This document shows, piece by piece, positions 1-8,516 of a stretch of DNA of 64,000 nucleotides (its first letter is position 1; every line of letters begins with the position of its first letter). Below the pieces are notes generated by a model, which saw only the letters and a program-made list of their open reading frames with translations, did no database searches and was not told the origin of the DNA. A program made the position numbers and the translations under genes. The DNA comes from Sphingobium sp. (GTDB lineage Bacteria; Pseudomonadota; Alphaproteobacteria; Sphingomonadales; Sphingomonadaceae). The stretch is taken from contig SPEL01000002.1 in NCBI GenBank assembly GCA_009360885.1, positions 434,001-498,000 of the forward strand, in the 5' to 3' direction.

Positions 1-1
1 T

Positions 2-736
2 GCCGGGCGATTGCATCAGGTCATCGCCATCATGCAGCGAAATGCCGAAGAACGTGAGGAAATGCTGCAATTCCTCTCCCACGACATGCGATCCCCGCAG
101 GCGGCTATTATCGCCTTGTTAAAAAGCCACCCTGACGCAGCAAAAAACCCATCCTTGCGGGACCGGATATTGCGCTATGCCGAACATACTCTGCGTCTTG
201 CCGATGATTTTGTACAACTGGCGCGCATCCAATCCCGCCCATCTCCGAATGAGCCAATTGATGTGAGCGATGCTCTGGCGCAGGCAGCCGATATTATATG
301 GTCGCGGGCGCAGGCAAAGCATATCCAGATCATCCGCAATGAACAGGGTAGCGACACCGCACAGGATGAGGATTATTGGCCTGATCTGTGGATTAATGGC
401 GATCCCGGTGCGCTTGTTCGTGCCTTCACCAATCTGCTCAGCAATGCGGTACAAATGTCACCAGAAGGCAGCATCATAACATGTGAAGCCATTCGGGATG
501 GCGATTATGTGGTTGTCAGCGTCAGCGACAATGGCCCCGGCTTACCGATTGAGAGGCGGGACCACCCCTTTGCCCGCTTTGGCTATAGCAGCCCATCCAA
601 CAGCGCAGAAGGGCATGGGTCAGGCCTTGGCCTTGCTTATATAGAAGCGGTTGCCCATTATCATGGCGGCACCGCCCATTATACGGAAAATCCGGGTGGC
701 GGGGCATGCTTCTCGCTGCGCCTGCCGCTCGAATGA
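2..736 (+). CDS. Sensor histidine kinase, C-terminal part (cut by window edge)
   Basis: The reading frame is open from the first bases, so the gene starts outside the window; the TTG at 11 is only the first start-like codon visible. What remains is the catalytic core of a two-component sensor kinase, which autophosphorylates a histidine and passes the phosphate to a response regulator. The phospho-acceptor motif FLSHDMRSP puts the histidine about 24 residues after that TTG. The ATPase domain follows, with N-box NLLSNAVQ (about residue 142), DNGPGLP (about 173) and GHGSGLGLAY (about 203). The sensory domain is missing, so the signal is unknown. Family is certain; the partner is not. Confidence 0.9.
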   Translation, partial: AGRLHQVIAIMQRNAEEREEMLQFLSHDMRSPQAAIIALLKSHPDAAKNPSLRDRILRYAEHTLRLADDFVQLARIQSRPSPNEPIDVSDALAQAADIIWSRAQAKHIQIIRNEQGSDTAQDEDYWPDLWINGDPGALVRAFTNLLSNAVQMSPEGSIITCEAIRDGDYVVVSVSDNGPGLPIERRDHPFARFGYSSPSNSAEGHGSGLGLAYIEAVAHYHGGTAHYTENPGGGACFSLRLPLE

Positions 737-769
737 GTTGACTATGAGGTAAATGACACGCGTAATCGC

Positions 770-1357
770 CTATCTCTTGCGCTTGTTAATCAGCCGCTCA
801 CCAGAGGGTGTTTGCAAATCTTCCACCGCTTGCTCCGCCAATTGGCTGACCAATTGCTGACGGACTTTCTCTGTCGCCTTAGCGCAATAAGGTTCCTGCG
901 CGCTGCCATTGTAAAGCAGCTTACCGCTCGTCCCATCCACCATCGTGACGGTCAGGCGTAGCATCCGATTGCTACACGCCTGAAACAGCCGCCGACGCTT
1001 TGCCGGGGCAAGGGCTTTCCCTTCTTCCGTTTCCATATGAACTGCTGCCGGACGCTCCGACAATCCGGCAGAAAGAATGACCGTTCCCGCTTCAGGAGCA
1101 TCCTGTTCAGGCGCGGCCTCTGCAACAGAAAATCCACGCTGCGCCAGAACATCGCCAACGGCCCGATGCATCGCATTATAAGCTGCGCCTTTCGCCAGTT
1201 CCTCTGGCATGGTGGCCCACATTAAGGCGTGCCTGTCCTGCACCCCCGTACCATGCGATGCGATGTGGGTTTTCATACCCGCGCAGCCAGAAAGAGCCAG
1301 CCCTGAACAACACAGCGCCAGCCTGAAAGTTCGACGAATAGTTTGTGAAGCAATCAT
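770..1357 (-). CDS. Putative outer-membrane or periplasmic lipoprotein, DUF4136-like
   Basis: A 195-aa protein with a short positively charged N-terminus, a hydrophobic stretch and a lipobox LSGC at about residues 22-25, so it should be lipidated at that cysteine. The mature part has an aliphatic beta-rich middle and an alternating helical C-terminus (QQLVSQLAEQAVEDL), which recalls the DUF4136 family, but this is a weak match by eye. No catalytic motif is visible. It lies downstream of the suf operon on the same strand, with about 60 bases between, so read-through is possible. Function unknown. Confidence 0.7.
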   Translation of the reverse strand: MIASQTIRRTFRLALCCSGLALSGCAGMKTHIASHGTGVQDRHALMWATMPEELAKGAAYNAMHRAVGDVLAQRGFSVAEAAPEQDAPEAGTVILSAGLSERPAAVHMETEEGKALAPAKRRRLFQACSNRMLRLTVTMVDGTSGKLLYNGSAQEPYCAKATEKVRQQLVSQLAEQAVEDLQTPSGERLINKRKR

Positions 1358-1421
1358 GGGCAGAGGTCATAGCCGCAATGAGAGACGATAACCAGACAAG
1401 ACCTGCCCCCTATCCCATCTA

Positions 1422-1781
1422 TTAAACGGTGAAGCTCTCTCCGCATCCGCAAGCGCCAGTAGCGTTGGGGTTATTGAACACGAAACCGGCGGTGAAATCA
1501 TCTTCCTGCCAGTTCATCGTGCTACCAATCAGGTAGAGGACGGATGCACCATCAATATAGAATATACCGCCGGGCGTTTCTATTTTCTCATCCAGAGGCG
1601 CTTCCTCGCTGACATAATCAACCGAATAAGCAAGGCCGGAACATCCCCGACGCGGGGTAGATAGCTTAACCCCGATGGTGCCTTCAGGTGCCTTGGCCAG
1701 CAAATCGGCAATACGCTTTTCAGCCGATGGGGTCAGCGTTACAGCCGCCGGACGGGCACGCGTTACGGGCGAAGCAGTCAT
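1422..1781 (-). CDS. sufA: A-type iron-sulfur carrier SufA (HesB/IscA family)
   Basis: A small scaffold or carrier that receives Fe-S clusters from the SufBCD complex and passes them to apoproteins. The three family cysteines are present: one in RRGCSGLAY and two in the C-terminal CGCGESF. I place the start at the ATG at 1781 (119 aa), because AGGAAAAGG lies about 10 bases upstream. A longer form from the ATG at 1808 (128 aa) is possible, but that codon directly abuts a repeat and has no spaced ribosome site. It is the last gene of the suf operon, separated from sufT by a short gap that carries three 15-bp repeats. A second A-type carrier (ErpA-like) is at 48289-48615. Confidence 0.92.
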   Translation of the reverse strand: MTASPVTRARPAAVTLTPSAEKRIADLLAKAPEGTIGVKLSTPRRGCSGLAYSVDYVSEEAPLDEKIETPGGIFYIDGASVLYLIGSTMNWQEDDFTAGFVFNNPNATGACGCGESFTV

Positions 1782-1808
1782 AATATCCAAGCCTTTTCCT
1801 ACACTCAT

Positions 1809-1853
1809 CCCTATATGGGCCTTCCCTATATGGGCCTTCCCTATATGGGAAGG
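1809..1853. repeat. Three tandem 15-bp repeats between sufT and sufA
   Basis: The unit CCCTATATGGGCCTT occurs at 1809-1823, 1824-1838 and, with the last four bases changed, at 1839-1853. Each unit is a near-palindrome (CCC-TATAT-GGG). On the sense strand of the operon the array sits immediately upstream of sufA, inside the only real gap of an otherwise overlapping operon. Confidence 0.95.
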
Positions 1854-1892
1854 AAGCCGCCATTCACCAGATCCGCGCCGCCCATAAACGGA

Positions 1893-2414
1893 TCAGAGCA
1901 TACCCAGTTCAAGTTTCGCTTCATCACTCATCAGTTGCGGGTTCCATGGCGGGTCCCACACCAGATTAACCTCTGCCATACCAACGCCCGGCACGGAACC
2001 GACGCGCAACTCGACCTCACCGGGCATAGATTCCGCGACAGGGCAATGCGGCGTCGTCAGCGTCATGGTAACAACGGCATGGCCATCTTCGGTTACATCC
2101 ACACCGTAGATCAGGCCCAGATCATAAATATTGACCGGAATTTCCGGGTCATAAATTTCTTTGAGGGCCGTAACGATCCCTTCATAAAGCTCCCCGCCCG
2201 GCTCGCCGCTTTTCTGCTCCGTCGGGCTTTGAGAGAGGAAACCTTCGAGATAATCCCGCTTACGCTCCCCCTCTGGCGCCATATTGCCTTCGGCGGCTGT
2301 ATCGCTGCTGCCCATATCAAGCACATCCTGCACACGCGCCTTGGGCGGGGTATCAACCGCCGCCACTTCTTCCACGGTAAAGCTTTCCGCCGGGAATTTC
2401 GGTTCTTCGGTCAT
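1893..2414 (-). CDS. sufT: SufT, MIP18/DUF59-family Fe-S assembly protein
   Basis: A 173-aa protein with a DUF59 (MIP18) domain in its second half. Visible landmarks are DPEIPVNIYDLGLIY at about 89-103 and TLTTPHCPVA at about 117-126, whose cysteine is the conserved reactive residue of the family. The first 75 residues are acidic and low in complexity, a common extension in alphaproteobacterial SufT. Members help maturation of Fe-S proteins when demand is high. The ATG overlaps the sufS stop by 4 bases (ATGA), so the two are probably translationally coupled. Confidence 0.92.
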   Translation of the reverse strand: MTEEPKFPAESFTVEEVAAVDTPPKARVQDVLDMGSSDTAAEGNMAPEGERKRDYLEGFLSQSPTEQKSGEPGGELYEGIVTALKEIYDPEIPVNIYDLGLIYGVDVTEDGHAVVTMTLTTPHCPVAESMPGEVELRVGSVPGVGMAEVNLVWDPPWNPQLMSDEAKLELGML

Positions 2415-3619
2415 CCGAAAATCTTCCTCACTCGTTCAATTCCTCGCACCAGCGCCTCTATGTCGCTGCTGTCATTATACAGGCCGAAGCTGGCCCGCGC
2501 CGTCGCAGGCACGCCCAGATGGCCCATCAAAGGCTGGGCGCAATGATGCCCGGCGCGGATGGCTACGCCTTCTTCATCTAATATGGTGCCGACATCATGG
2601 GGATGCACCCCCTCCACCGCAAAGCTGACGATGCCTGCGCTGTTTTCCGGCCCCAGCACGCGCACACTGTTGATGGATTGCAGGGCGCGGCGCGCCTCCG
2701 CCACTAACGCGCCTTCATGGGCCGTGATAGCGTCCATGCCGATGCCATTAATATAATCCACCGCTGCCGCAAAACCGATTGCTTCGACGATGGCGGGCGT
2801 CCCGGCCTCAAAACGGGTAGGCGCGGGCGCATAAGTGGTCTTCGCGAAGGTCACACGGTCAATCATCGAACCGCCGCCCTGATAAGGGGGCATCCCGTCC
2901 AGCAATTGCTTACGCCCCCAGAGTGCCCCTATCCCCGTCGGCCCATAGAGCTTATGCGCGGAAAACACATAGAAATCGCAGCCCAGCGCCTGCACATCCA
3001 CGCCGAGGCGCGGCACGGCCTGACAACCGTCAATCAATATCGTCGCACCAACGCTGTGCGCAATATCACTGGCCCGCTTCACATCCAGCAGGCTGCCCAG
3101 CACATTGGAAACATGGGCCAACGCCACCAATTTGTACGCCGATGTAATCATCGCCGCCATCGCATCCAGATCAATCTGACCATCATCGGTCAGTGGCACC
3201 ACATCGATTTGCGCGCCGGTGCGCTCTGCCAGCAATTGCCATGGGACGATATTGCTATGATGTTCCAGTTGCGAGAGGAGAATACGATCACCCGCACGGA
3301 TATTCTCATTACCCCAACTGGACGCGACAAGGTTGATCGCCTCGGTCGCGCCGCGCACAAAGACGATTTCCTCATCCGACGCAGCGCCAATGAAGCCGGC
3401 AATCGTCCGCCGCGCAGCCTCATAAGCCAGCGTCATATTGGCGGAACGCGCATAAACACCGCGATGGACCGTGGCATAGTCCGCGCCAATGGCCCGCGTC
3501 ACCGCATCAATCACTGCCTGCGGCTTTTGCGATGTCGCCCCGGTATCGAGATAATGCCAATCCGCCCCGTCGGCGGTTCTCATACCCGGAAAATCAGCGC
3601 GCAGGTTCAGCATCGTCAC
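2411..3619 (-). CDS. sufS: Cysteine desulfurase SufS
   Basis: A PLP-dependent group II cysteine desulfurase (402 aa) that takes sulfur from L-cysteine as a persulfide and gives it to the SufBCD scaffold. The PLP lysine is K223 in SAHKLYGPTG and the catalytic cysteine is C360 in RAGHHCAQP. HSNIVPW near 121 is also a family motif. Length fits the family. It overlaps sufD upstream and sufT downstream by 4 bases each. No separate SufE or SufU partner gene is seen in the operon. Confidence 0.97.
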   Translation of the reverse strand: MTMLNLRADFPGMRTADGADWHYLDTGATSQKPQAVIDAVTRAIGADYATVHRGVYARSANMTLAYEAARRTIAGFIGAASDEEIVFVRGATEAINLVASSWGNENIRAGDRILLSQLEHHSNIVPWQLLAERTGAQIDVVPLTDDGQIDLDAMAAMITSAYKLVALAHVSNVLGSLLDVKRASDIAHSVGATILIDGCQAVPRLGVDVQALGCDFYVFSAHKLYGPTGIGALWGRKQLLDGMPPYQGGGSMIDRVTFAKTTYAPAPTRFEAGTPAIVEAIGFAAAVDYINGIGMDAITAHEGALVAEARRALQSINSVRVLGPENSAGIVSFAVEGVHPHDVGTILDEEGVAIRAGHHCAQPLMGHLGVPATARASFGLYNDSSDIEALVRGIERVRKIFG

Positions 3620-4398
3620 GCGCCCTCTCCCCCCGCATCACCACGATGGGCAAGGGCATCCAGCTTGGCAAGGGCCGCACTTTCGAAACGCTGACGGTCT
3701 TCCTCATCCGCTATGCCATCAAACACACCCGCGACAAAAGCCCGCAGCAGCAGACTCTGCGCCGCGCGCGGTTCCATCCCGCGCGATGCCATATAAAACA
3801 GCGCCTGCTTATCCAGTTCACCCACGGCACAGCCATGGGCGCATTTCACATCATCGGCGTAAATTTCCAGCTCTGGCTTGGCATTGGCCGTTGCGGTACG
3901 GTCCAGCAACATCGCCTTTACCGACTGGCTGGCGTCCGTTTTCTGGGCGTGGCGAGCAACCTCAATTCGGCCCAGATAGCTGCCCACGGCTTTCTCACCA
4001 AGGATGGAACGGATGACTTGTTCGCTGGTGCCATCAGGCTCAGCATGGGTAACGCTGGTGATGATTTCGAGAGTCTGCGTGCCCCCGCCGATCATCGCGC
4101 CATGCAGGCCAAAATGCGCGCCCTTCCCCAATGTCACGCGGAAGGTAACGCGGCCCAGCTTCCCGCCAATGTTGAGGAGATGGAAAATGCAGTTCCCGCC
4201 CGCCGCCACGTCAATCACATAGTCATGCACCGCGACGGAACCATCGGCAGCATCTTGCAGCAGCAAATGCGCCGCTTCCTCGCCTTCACCGACAGTAATA
4301 GCGGTCGGCTCCGGCAGCGGCCAGACAGAGGCAACCGCCTCTATATCGCTATAGCGCCAGTCCTCCTGACGCCGGGATGGAACAGGAAGTGCGCTCAC
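3616..4398 (-). CDS. sufD: SufD, Fe-S scaffold subunit (short form)
   Basis: A beta-helix subunit of the SufBC2D scaffold complex. At 260 aa it is much shorter than the roughly 420-aa enterobacterial protein; the missing part is the N-terminal region, while the core and the C-terminal helices (MASRGMEPRAAQSLLLRAFV) remain. Short SufD proteins are usual in this bacterial group, so I do not read it as a broken gene. It overlaps sufC and sufS by 4 bases each. Confidence 0.93.
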   Translation of the reverse strand: MSALPVPSRRQEDWRYSDIEAVASVWPLPEPTAITVGEGEEAAHLLLQDAADGSVAVHDYVIDVAAGGNCIFHLLNIGGKLGRVTFRVTLGKGAHFGLHGAMIGGGTQTLEIITSVTHAEPDGTSEQVIRSILGEKAVGSYLGRIEVARHAQKTDASQSVKAMLLDRTATANAKPELEIYADDVKCAHGCAVGELDKQALFYMASRGMEPRAAQSLLLRAFVAGVFDGIADEEDRQRFESAALAKLDALAHRGDAGGEGA

Positions 4399-5162
4399 GC
4401 CGACGCGCCCTCCGCTTCGACAATATGGGCATAGCCTTCGCGTTCCAGTTCCAGCGCCAGTTCTGGACCGCCGGATTTGACGATACGACCCGCCGCCAGC
4501 ACATGCACGAAATCGGGCTGCACATAATCGAGCAGACGCTGATAATGGGTGATGAGCAGCACCGCCTTATCAGGCTTGCGCATGATGCTATTGATGCCAT
4601 GACCAACAACGCGCAGCGCGTCGATATCGAGGCCAGAGTCCGTTTCATCGAGGATGGCGAGCTTGGGGTCTAATATGCCCATCTGCACCATTTCGTTGCG
4701 CTTCTTCTCGCCGCCGGAAAAGCCGACATTGACCGGACGTTTCAGCATTTCCATGTCGAGGCTGAGGAGGCCCGCCTTTTCCTTGGCGAGGCGAATAAAC
4801 TCCCCGCCGGACAGGGCTTCCTGACCACGGGCTTTGCGCTGATTATTCAGGCTCTCACGCAGAAATTGCAGGTTCGATACGCCGGGGATTTCCACCGGAT
4901 ATTGGAAACCGAGGAACAGGCCAGCCGCGGCGCGTTCATGCGGCTCCAGCTCCAACAGGTCTTTCCCATCAAACTCAACGGACCCGCCAGTTACATCATA
5001 GCCGGGCCGCCCGCCCAAAGTATAAGCGAGGGTCGATTTACCCGCACCATTCGGCCCCATGATCGCGTGGATTTCCCCCGCATTGATGGAGAGCGACAGA
5101 CCCTTGAGGATAGCTTTATCCCCGATGGCGTTAGAGAGATTTTCGATATTGAGAAGGGACAT
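4395..5162 (-). CDS. sufC: SufC, ABC-type ATPase of the SUF scaffold
   Basis: A 255-aa soluble ABC ATPase that powers the SufBC2D complex. Walker A is GPNGAGKST (36-44), the signature is FSGGEKKRNE, and Walker B is LAILDETDSGLD, the last being diagnostic for SufC compared with transporter ATPases. Its ATG overlaps the sufB stop by one base (TGATG), and its own stop overlaps the sufD start. Confidence 0.97.
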   Translation of the reverse strand: MSLLNIENLSNAIGDKAILKGLSLSINAGEIHAIMGPNGAGKSTLAYTLGGRPGYDVTGGSVEFDGKDLLELEPHERAAAGLFLGFQYPVEIPGVSNLQFLRESLNNQRKARGQEALSGGEFIRLAKEKAGLLSLDMEMLKRPVNVGFSGGEKKRNEMVQMGILDPKLAILDETDSGLDIDALRVVGHGINSIMRKPDKAVLLITHYQRLLDYVQPDFVHVLAAGRIVKSGGPELALELEREGYAHIVEAEGASA

Positions 5163-6643
5163 CAGCCCACACTTCCTTCCAGACTAATTCCAAGCAGTTT
5201 CTGTGCCTCAACGGCAAATTCCATCGGCAGTTGCTGCAATACTTCTTTGGCGAAACCGTTGACGATCAACGCCACCGCACTTTCCTGATCCAGCCCGCGC
5301 TGCATCGCGTAAAATAGCTGATCGTCGCTGATCTTGCTGGTCGTCGCTTCATGCTCGATGGTGGCACTGGGGTTGCGCACCTCGATATAGGGGACGGTAT
5401 GCGCCCCGCATTGGTCGCCCAGCAACAGGCTGTCACACTGAGTGAAGTTACGCACCCCTTCGGCTTGCGGCGCAACCCGCACAAGGCCACGATAAGTGTT
5501 GTCGCTGCGGCCCGCGCTGATACCCTTACTGATGATGGTCGATCGGCTGCCCTTGCCGTTATGGATCATCTTCGTGCCGGTATCGGCCTGCTGATAATTG
5601 TTGGTGACAGCGACAGAGTAAAACTCACCCACGCTATTTTCACCGTTCAGCACACAGCTTGGATATTTCCATGTAATCGCGCTGCCGGTTTCCACCTGCG
5701 TCCAGCTAACCTTGCTGTTCTTACCCTGACACAGCGCCCGCTTCGTCACAAAGTTGTATATGCCGCCCTTGCCTTCGGCATCACCGGGATACCAGTTTTG
5801 CACGGTCGAATATTTAATCTCAGCATCGTCGAGCGTCACCAGTTCAACCACAGCGGCATGAAGCTGATTTTCATCGCGCTGCGGCGCGGTGCAGCCTTCG
5901 AGATAAGAGACATAAGCGCCCTTATCCGCGACGATCAGCGTGCGTTCAAACTGCCCGGTATTCTCGGCATTGATACGGAAATAGGTGGAAAGCTCCATCG
6001 GGCAACGTACGCCCTCTGGCACATAAACGAAGGTGCCATCGGAAAAGACCGCGCAGTTAAGGGCCGCGAAATAATTGTCATGCATCGGCACGACCTTACC
6101 CAGCCATTTCTTAACCAGTTCCGGAAATTCGCGGATCGCCTCGCTGATGGAACGGAAGATAACGCCCGCATCTTCCAGCTCTTTGCGGAAGGTGGTGGCA
6201 ACCGATACGCTATCAAACACAGCATCCACAGCGACCTTGCGTGCGCCCTCTACGCCGGCGAGAACCTTCTGCTCCTCAATCGGGATGCCCAGTTTCTCAT
6301 ACACCCGCAAAATTTCAGGGTCTACTTCGTCCAGCGATTGCAGCTTATCCTTCTGCTTCGGCGCAGCATAATAATAAGCATCCTGATAATCGATCGGCGG
6401 AATATTGAGCTTGGCCCAGTCCGGCGTTTCCATCGTCAGCCAATAGCGATAGGCCTTCAGCCGCCATTCCAGCATCCATTCAGGTTCTTCTTTCTTCGCC
6501 GAAATGAAGCGTACCGTGTCTTCAGACAGGCCCTTGGGCGCAAATTCCTGCTCAATCTCAGAGGACCAGCCATGTTCATAATCCGCCACGCGGGCAGCGG
6601 CTGCGCGCGCCTCTGCGTCCCGGATTTCAACTTCCTCGCTCAT
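5162..6643 (-). CDS. sufB: SufB, Fe-S cluster scaffold subunit
   Basis: The main scaffold subunit on which the nascent cluster is built, 493 aa, matching the usual length. Family blocks are easily read: [41 protein letters not shown], the [13 protein letters not shown] block and the C-terminal [14 protein letters not shown]. The conserved cysteines in the last two blocks are candidates for cluster assembly. It is the first structural gene after the Rrf2 regulator and overlaps that gene by 4 bases, so regulator and operon are co-transcribed. Confidence 0.98.
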   Translation of the reverse strand: MSEEVEIRDAEARAAAARVADYEHGWSSEIEQEFAPKGLSEDTVRFISAKKEEPEWMLEWRLKAYRYWLTMETPDWAKLNIPPIDYQDAYYYAAPKQKDKLQSLDEVDPEILRVYEKLGIPIEEQKVLAGVEGARKVAVDAVFDSVSVATTFRKELEDAGVIFRSISEAIREFPELVKKWLGKVVPMHDNYFAALNCAVFSDGTFVYVPEGVRCPMELSTYFRINAENTGQFERTLIVADKGAYVSYLEGCTAPQRDENQLHAAVVELVTLDDAEIKYSTVQNWYPGDAEGKGGIYNFVTKRALCQGKNSKVSWTQVETGSAITWKYPSCVLNGENSVGEFYSVAVTNNYQQADTGTKMIHNGKGSRSTIISKGISAGRSDNTYRGLVRVAPQAEGVRNFTQCDSLLLGDQCGAHTVPYIEVRNPSATIEHEATTSKISDDQLFYAMQRGLDQESAVALIVNGFAKEVLQQLPMEFAVEAQKLLGISLEGSVG

Positions 6644-7077
6644 GCGCGTAACTCCGTTCCTCTTATTTTATTCGGCCCAGCAGACAGGCTGGCAAGGGAA
6701 ACATCCCCCAATGCCCCGCGCACCGCCTGATTAACGGCCGCCAAATGGGGCTGAACGGTGCAATTGCCCTGCAAATTGCAATCATGCCGCCCTGTTTCGG
6801 CGCAGGCCGTCAATGCAATCGGCCCTTCCACAGCCTCGATAATATCGGCGAGGCTGATGGCCGCCGATGGCCGGGCAAGCTTGATACCGCCGCCCTGCCC
6901 GCGCACCGAAACCAACAGGCCCGCACGAGTGAGCAGGCTGACCAGTTTCTGTGCAGTTGGCACCGGGATGCCGGTTTCCTCTGCCAGACATGCGGCATTG
7001 ACACGGGAACCGCCGCAATGACGCGCAGCCGCCCCCATCATCACAATCGCATAATCGGCAAGGCTCGACAGCCGCAC
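6640..7077 (-). CDS. Rrf2-family Fe-S-responsive regulator of the suf operon
   Basis: A winged-helix Rrf2-family repressor expected to sense Fe-S status and control its own suf operon. I choose the GTG at 7077 (146 aa): the product begins [14 protein letters not shown], exactly where family members begin, and TGGAG lies 8-9 bases upstream. An in-frame ATG at 7164 would add 29 residues unlike the family and would run through the palindrome at 7108-7134. Three cysteines near the middle ([15 protein letters not shown], spacing 7 and 5) are candidate cluster ligands, as in IscR relatives. IscR versus SufR type cannot be decided by eye. Confidence 0.9.
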   Translation of the reverse strand: MRLSSLADYAIVMMGAAARHCGGSRVNAACLAEETGIPVPTAQKLVSLLTRAGLLVSVRGQGGGIKLARPSAAISLADIIEAVEGPIALTACAETGRHDCNLQGNCTVQPHLAAVNQAVRGALGDVSLASLSAGPNKIRGTELRA

Positions 7078-7107
7078 GGTTTCAGCTCCATTATTGCACA
7101 TCAATCG

Positions 7108-7134
7108 CAAATCAGATTGATTCGCTCTGATTTG
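7108..7134. promoter_or_regulatory. 27-bp inverted repeat, likely Rrf2 operator
   Basis: Perfect 9-bp arms CAAATCAGA (7108-7116) and TCTGATTTG (7126-7134) around a 9-base spacer, 31 bases upstream of the GTG of the Rrf2 gene. Position and symmetry suit binding by a dimeric repressor, most simply autoregulation. It does not obviously match the published IscR type 1 or type 2 sites. Confidence 0.6.
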
Positions 7135-7177
7135 GCAAATGGCCCCGAACCCCGCAGAAATCAAGCCCTGAAGGGCA

Positions 7178-7192
7178 TGAGAATGACTCTCA
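7178..7192. promoter_or_regulatory. Candidate Fur box upstream of the suf operon
   Basis: TGAGAATGACTCTCA matches the 7-1-7 Fur consensus TGATAATnATTATCA at 11 of its 14 fixed positions and is itself nearly symmetric. It lies about 100 bases upstream of the Rrf2 start. Iron control of suf genes is well known in other bacteria; binding here is inference. Confidence 0.45.
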
Positions 7193-7217
7193 AATATATC
7201 GTAGATATTGAGAGAAA
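7190..7217. repeat. Inverted repeat between the AraC gene and the suf operon
   Basis: The arms CTCTCAA and TTGAGAG enclose an AT-rich centre of 14 bases. The left arm overlaps the Fur-like box. It could be part of a compound operator or a weak stem at the end of the AraC-type gene transcript; no T-run follows on the minus strand, so it is not a good intrinsic terminator. Confidence 0.4.
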
Positions 7218-7223
7218 GGCCGT

Positions 7224-8180
7224 TCAGCTAATTCGGTTCAGTTTTGTAATTCCGGTGAGAGCGCGACGTTGCAGGGTCAGGCGGCCCACAGCGCTGGGAT
7301 CAGACAGTAGCTGACTGGGTGTATGGCCCAGAAATTGCTTTATTTCGCGGATGAAGTGCGACTGGTCATAAAAACTGCCCTCATCGCATAATTCAATCCA
7401 GCTTTTCTTATCCAGCACAATTTGCGATGCACAGCGTAGCGCCCGATATTTGCGGGCCAGCAACTTGGGCGGCGCACCATAAAGGCGGTTCGTATAGCGT
7501 GTCACCTGCCGCGCAGACAGACCCGTTGCCGTCAGAAGATCCTCAATCCGGGGGGCGGGCTTATCCCCCAGCCAATGGTCAATCGCATTCACCAGTTCAA
7601 ACATCATTGGCGGTACAGGAGAAAGCTGCTGTTCCAGAAAGGCCCAGAGATGATTAACGCCCTCTTCCACATCCTCTTCTGTCAGATGCCGTAGGCGTTT
7701 GAACATATCTTCATATTGAGGACCATGCACCTCCGCCGCGTCATAAAGCCTGTCTACCCACCCTGCCGCGTCTTCACACCCCAACGCCTGCCAGCCCAGC
7801 GGTAACACCGAAACACCAAAGAGGCGCAGTACCCCATCAGCCGCATGAGCCGTAAAGCTGGTGGCCCCCATGGTCGGCCCCAATATGCAAATGCGCGGCG
7901 TTACAGCGCTGCGCCCATCCCAAAAATGATATTCCCCCTCAGTTGATAACATAAACCGCAATTGCGGCATATCTGCGCGGGTTCCATCCCGATAATGGGA
8001 TGCCTGAACACGAAAATAATAGATGGCACCGAAATAATAACGCAAATGATAAGGAGGTTCCCAATAGCGCAGGGATACGATACCCGCTTTTCGGCTATCC
8101 TGCGCCGGGACATGGGCATTTATCATGCCTTCGTCGCCTGACTGCGCGATTATTTTATCATCCATGATAGTTGCCTGCAC
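7224..8180 (-). CDS. AraC-family transcriptional regulator
   Basis: A 318-aa regulator. The C-terminal third carries the two helix-turn-helix motifs of the AraC/XylS family: IEDLLTATGLSARQVTRYTN (about 211-230) and the diagnostic FYDQSHFIREIKQFLGHTP (about 270-288). The N-terminal 190 residues are a probable ligand-sensing beta domain of unknown specificity. No metabolic gene sits beside it on the same strand, so its target cannot be read from context; a 16-bp palindrome 45 bases upstream is a candidate site. Confidence 0.88.
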   Translation of the reverse strand: MQATIMDDKIIAQSGDEGMINAHVPAQDSRKAGIVSLRYWEPPYHLRYYFGAIYYFRVQASHYRDGTRADMPQLRFMLSTEGEYHFWDGRSAVTPRICILGPTMGATSFTAHAADGVLRLFGVSVLPLGWQALGCEDAAGWVDRLYDAAEVHGPQYEDMFKRLRHLTEEDVEEGVNHLWAFLEQQLSPVPPMMFELVNAIDHWLGDKPAPRIEDLLTATGLSARQVTRYTNRLYGAPPKLLARKYRALRCASQIVLDKKSWIELCDEGSFYDQSHFIREIKQFLGHTPSQLLSDPSAVGRLTLQRRALTGITKLNRIS

Positions 8181-8224
8181 CCATTAAGGGTGGTCTTTGC
8201 CGAATCATGATACGCCCCTGTTAT

Positions 8225-8240
8225 TCGTTCATATGAACGA
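8225..8240. promoter_or_regulatory. Perfect 16-bp palindrome upstream of the AraC-type gene
   Basis: TCGTTCATATGAACGA is a perfect palindrome with no spacer. It lies 45 bases upstream of the AraC-type start and just beyond the minus-strand terminator at 8263-8296, so it is well placed as an operator for the AraC-type gene. Confidence 0.5.
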
Positions 8241-8262
8241 TCAGAGCGAGACAAAGCCATAG

Positions 8263-8296
8263 AAAAACGGCCCGAAAGCAAAATGCTAACGGGCCG
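8263..8296 (-). terminator. Intrinsic terminator reading leftward
   Basis: Outer stem CGGCCCG (8268-8274) with CGGGCCG (8290-8296), inner stem AGCA/TGCT with an AAA loop, and on the minus strand five T directly after the stem (AAAAA at 8263-8267 on the plus strand). On the plus strand no T-run follows, so it works leftward. No gene of normal size ends here, which implies a short transcript starting in the pyrD-araC gap. Confidence 0.8.
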
Positions 8297-8400
8297 CAGT
8301 TTATAAAGGTCCCTTCAGCCATATGACCAGAGAGCCCTTCGGGTCGCAGGTCTTCTGTAAATTATCATATGGTATGTTAATTGTATAAATTCGCCACAAC
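8263..8400 (-). ncRNA. Candidate small RNA or leader transcript between pyrD and the AraC-type gene
   Basis: The 8181-8516 gap holds no ordinary gene. On the minus strand an AT-rich, promoter-like stretch (around 8366-8400) is followed by about 100 bases rich in pairing options and then by the terminator above. GACC at 8325-8328 (plus strand) can pair with GGTC on either side (8309-8312 or 8348-8351), giving two mutually exclusive hairpins; CCCTTCGGG gives a small tight stem. A 17-codon ORF (8368-8315, product MIIYRRPATRRALWSYG) is open across it but has no ribosome site. Boundaries are estimates. Confidence 0.45.
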
Positions 8401-8516
8401 GAATAGTTTCATGGCAGAAACCGGCCAGTTTCTCTGTCTTACGCTGTCCATTTACACTTGTTTTCCGGTCAACAGAAGGCTTTGACGCAGGGGCTTTGTG
8501 CTGACATATCGCACTG

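Noticed and set aside
1815-2546. 243-codon plus-strand frame opposite sufT and sufS
   Set aside because: It begins in the 15-bp repeats and lies antisense to clearly recognisable sufT and sufS; the composition (His- and Arg-rich) is that of a shadow frame.
5351-6730. 459-codon plus-strand frame opposite sufB
   Set aside because: Antisense shadow of sufB; no family motif, and sufB is certain.
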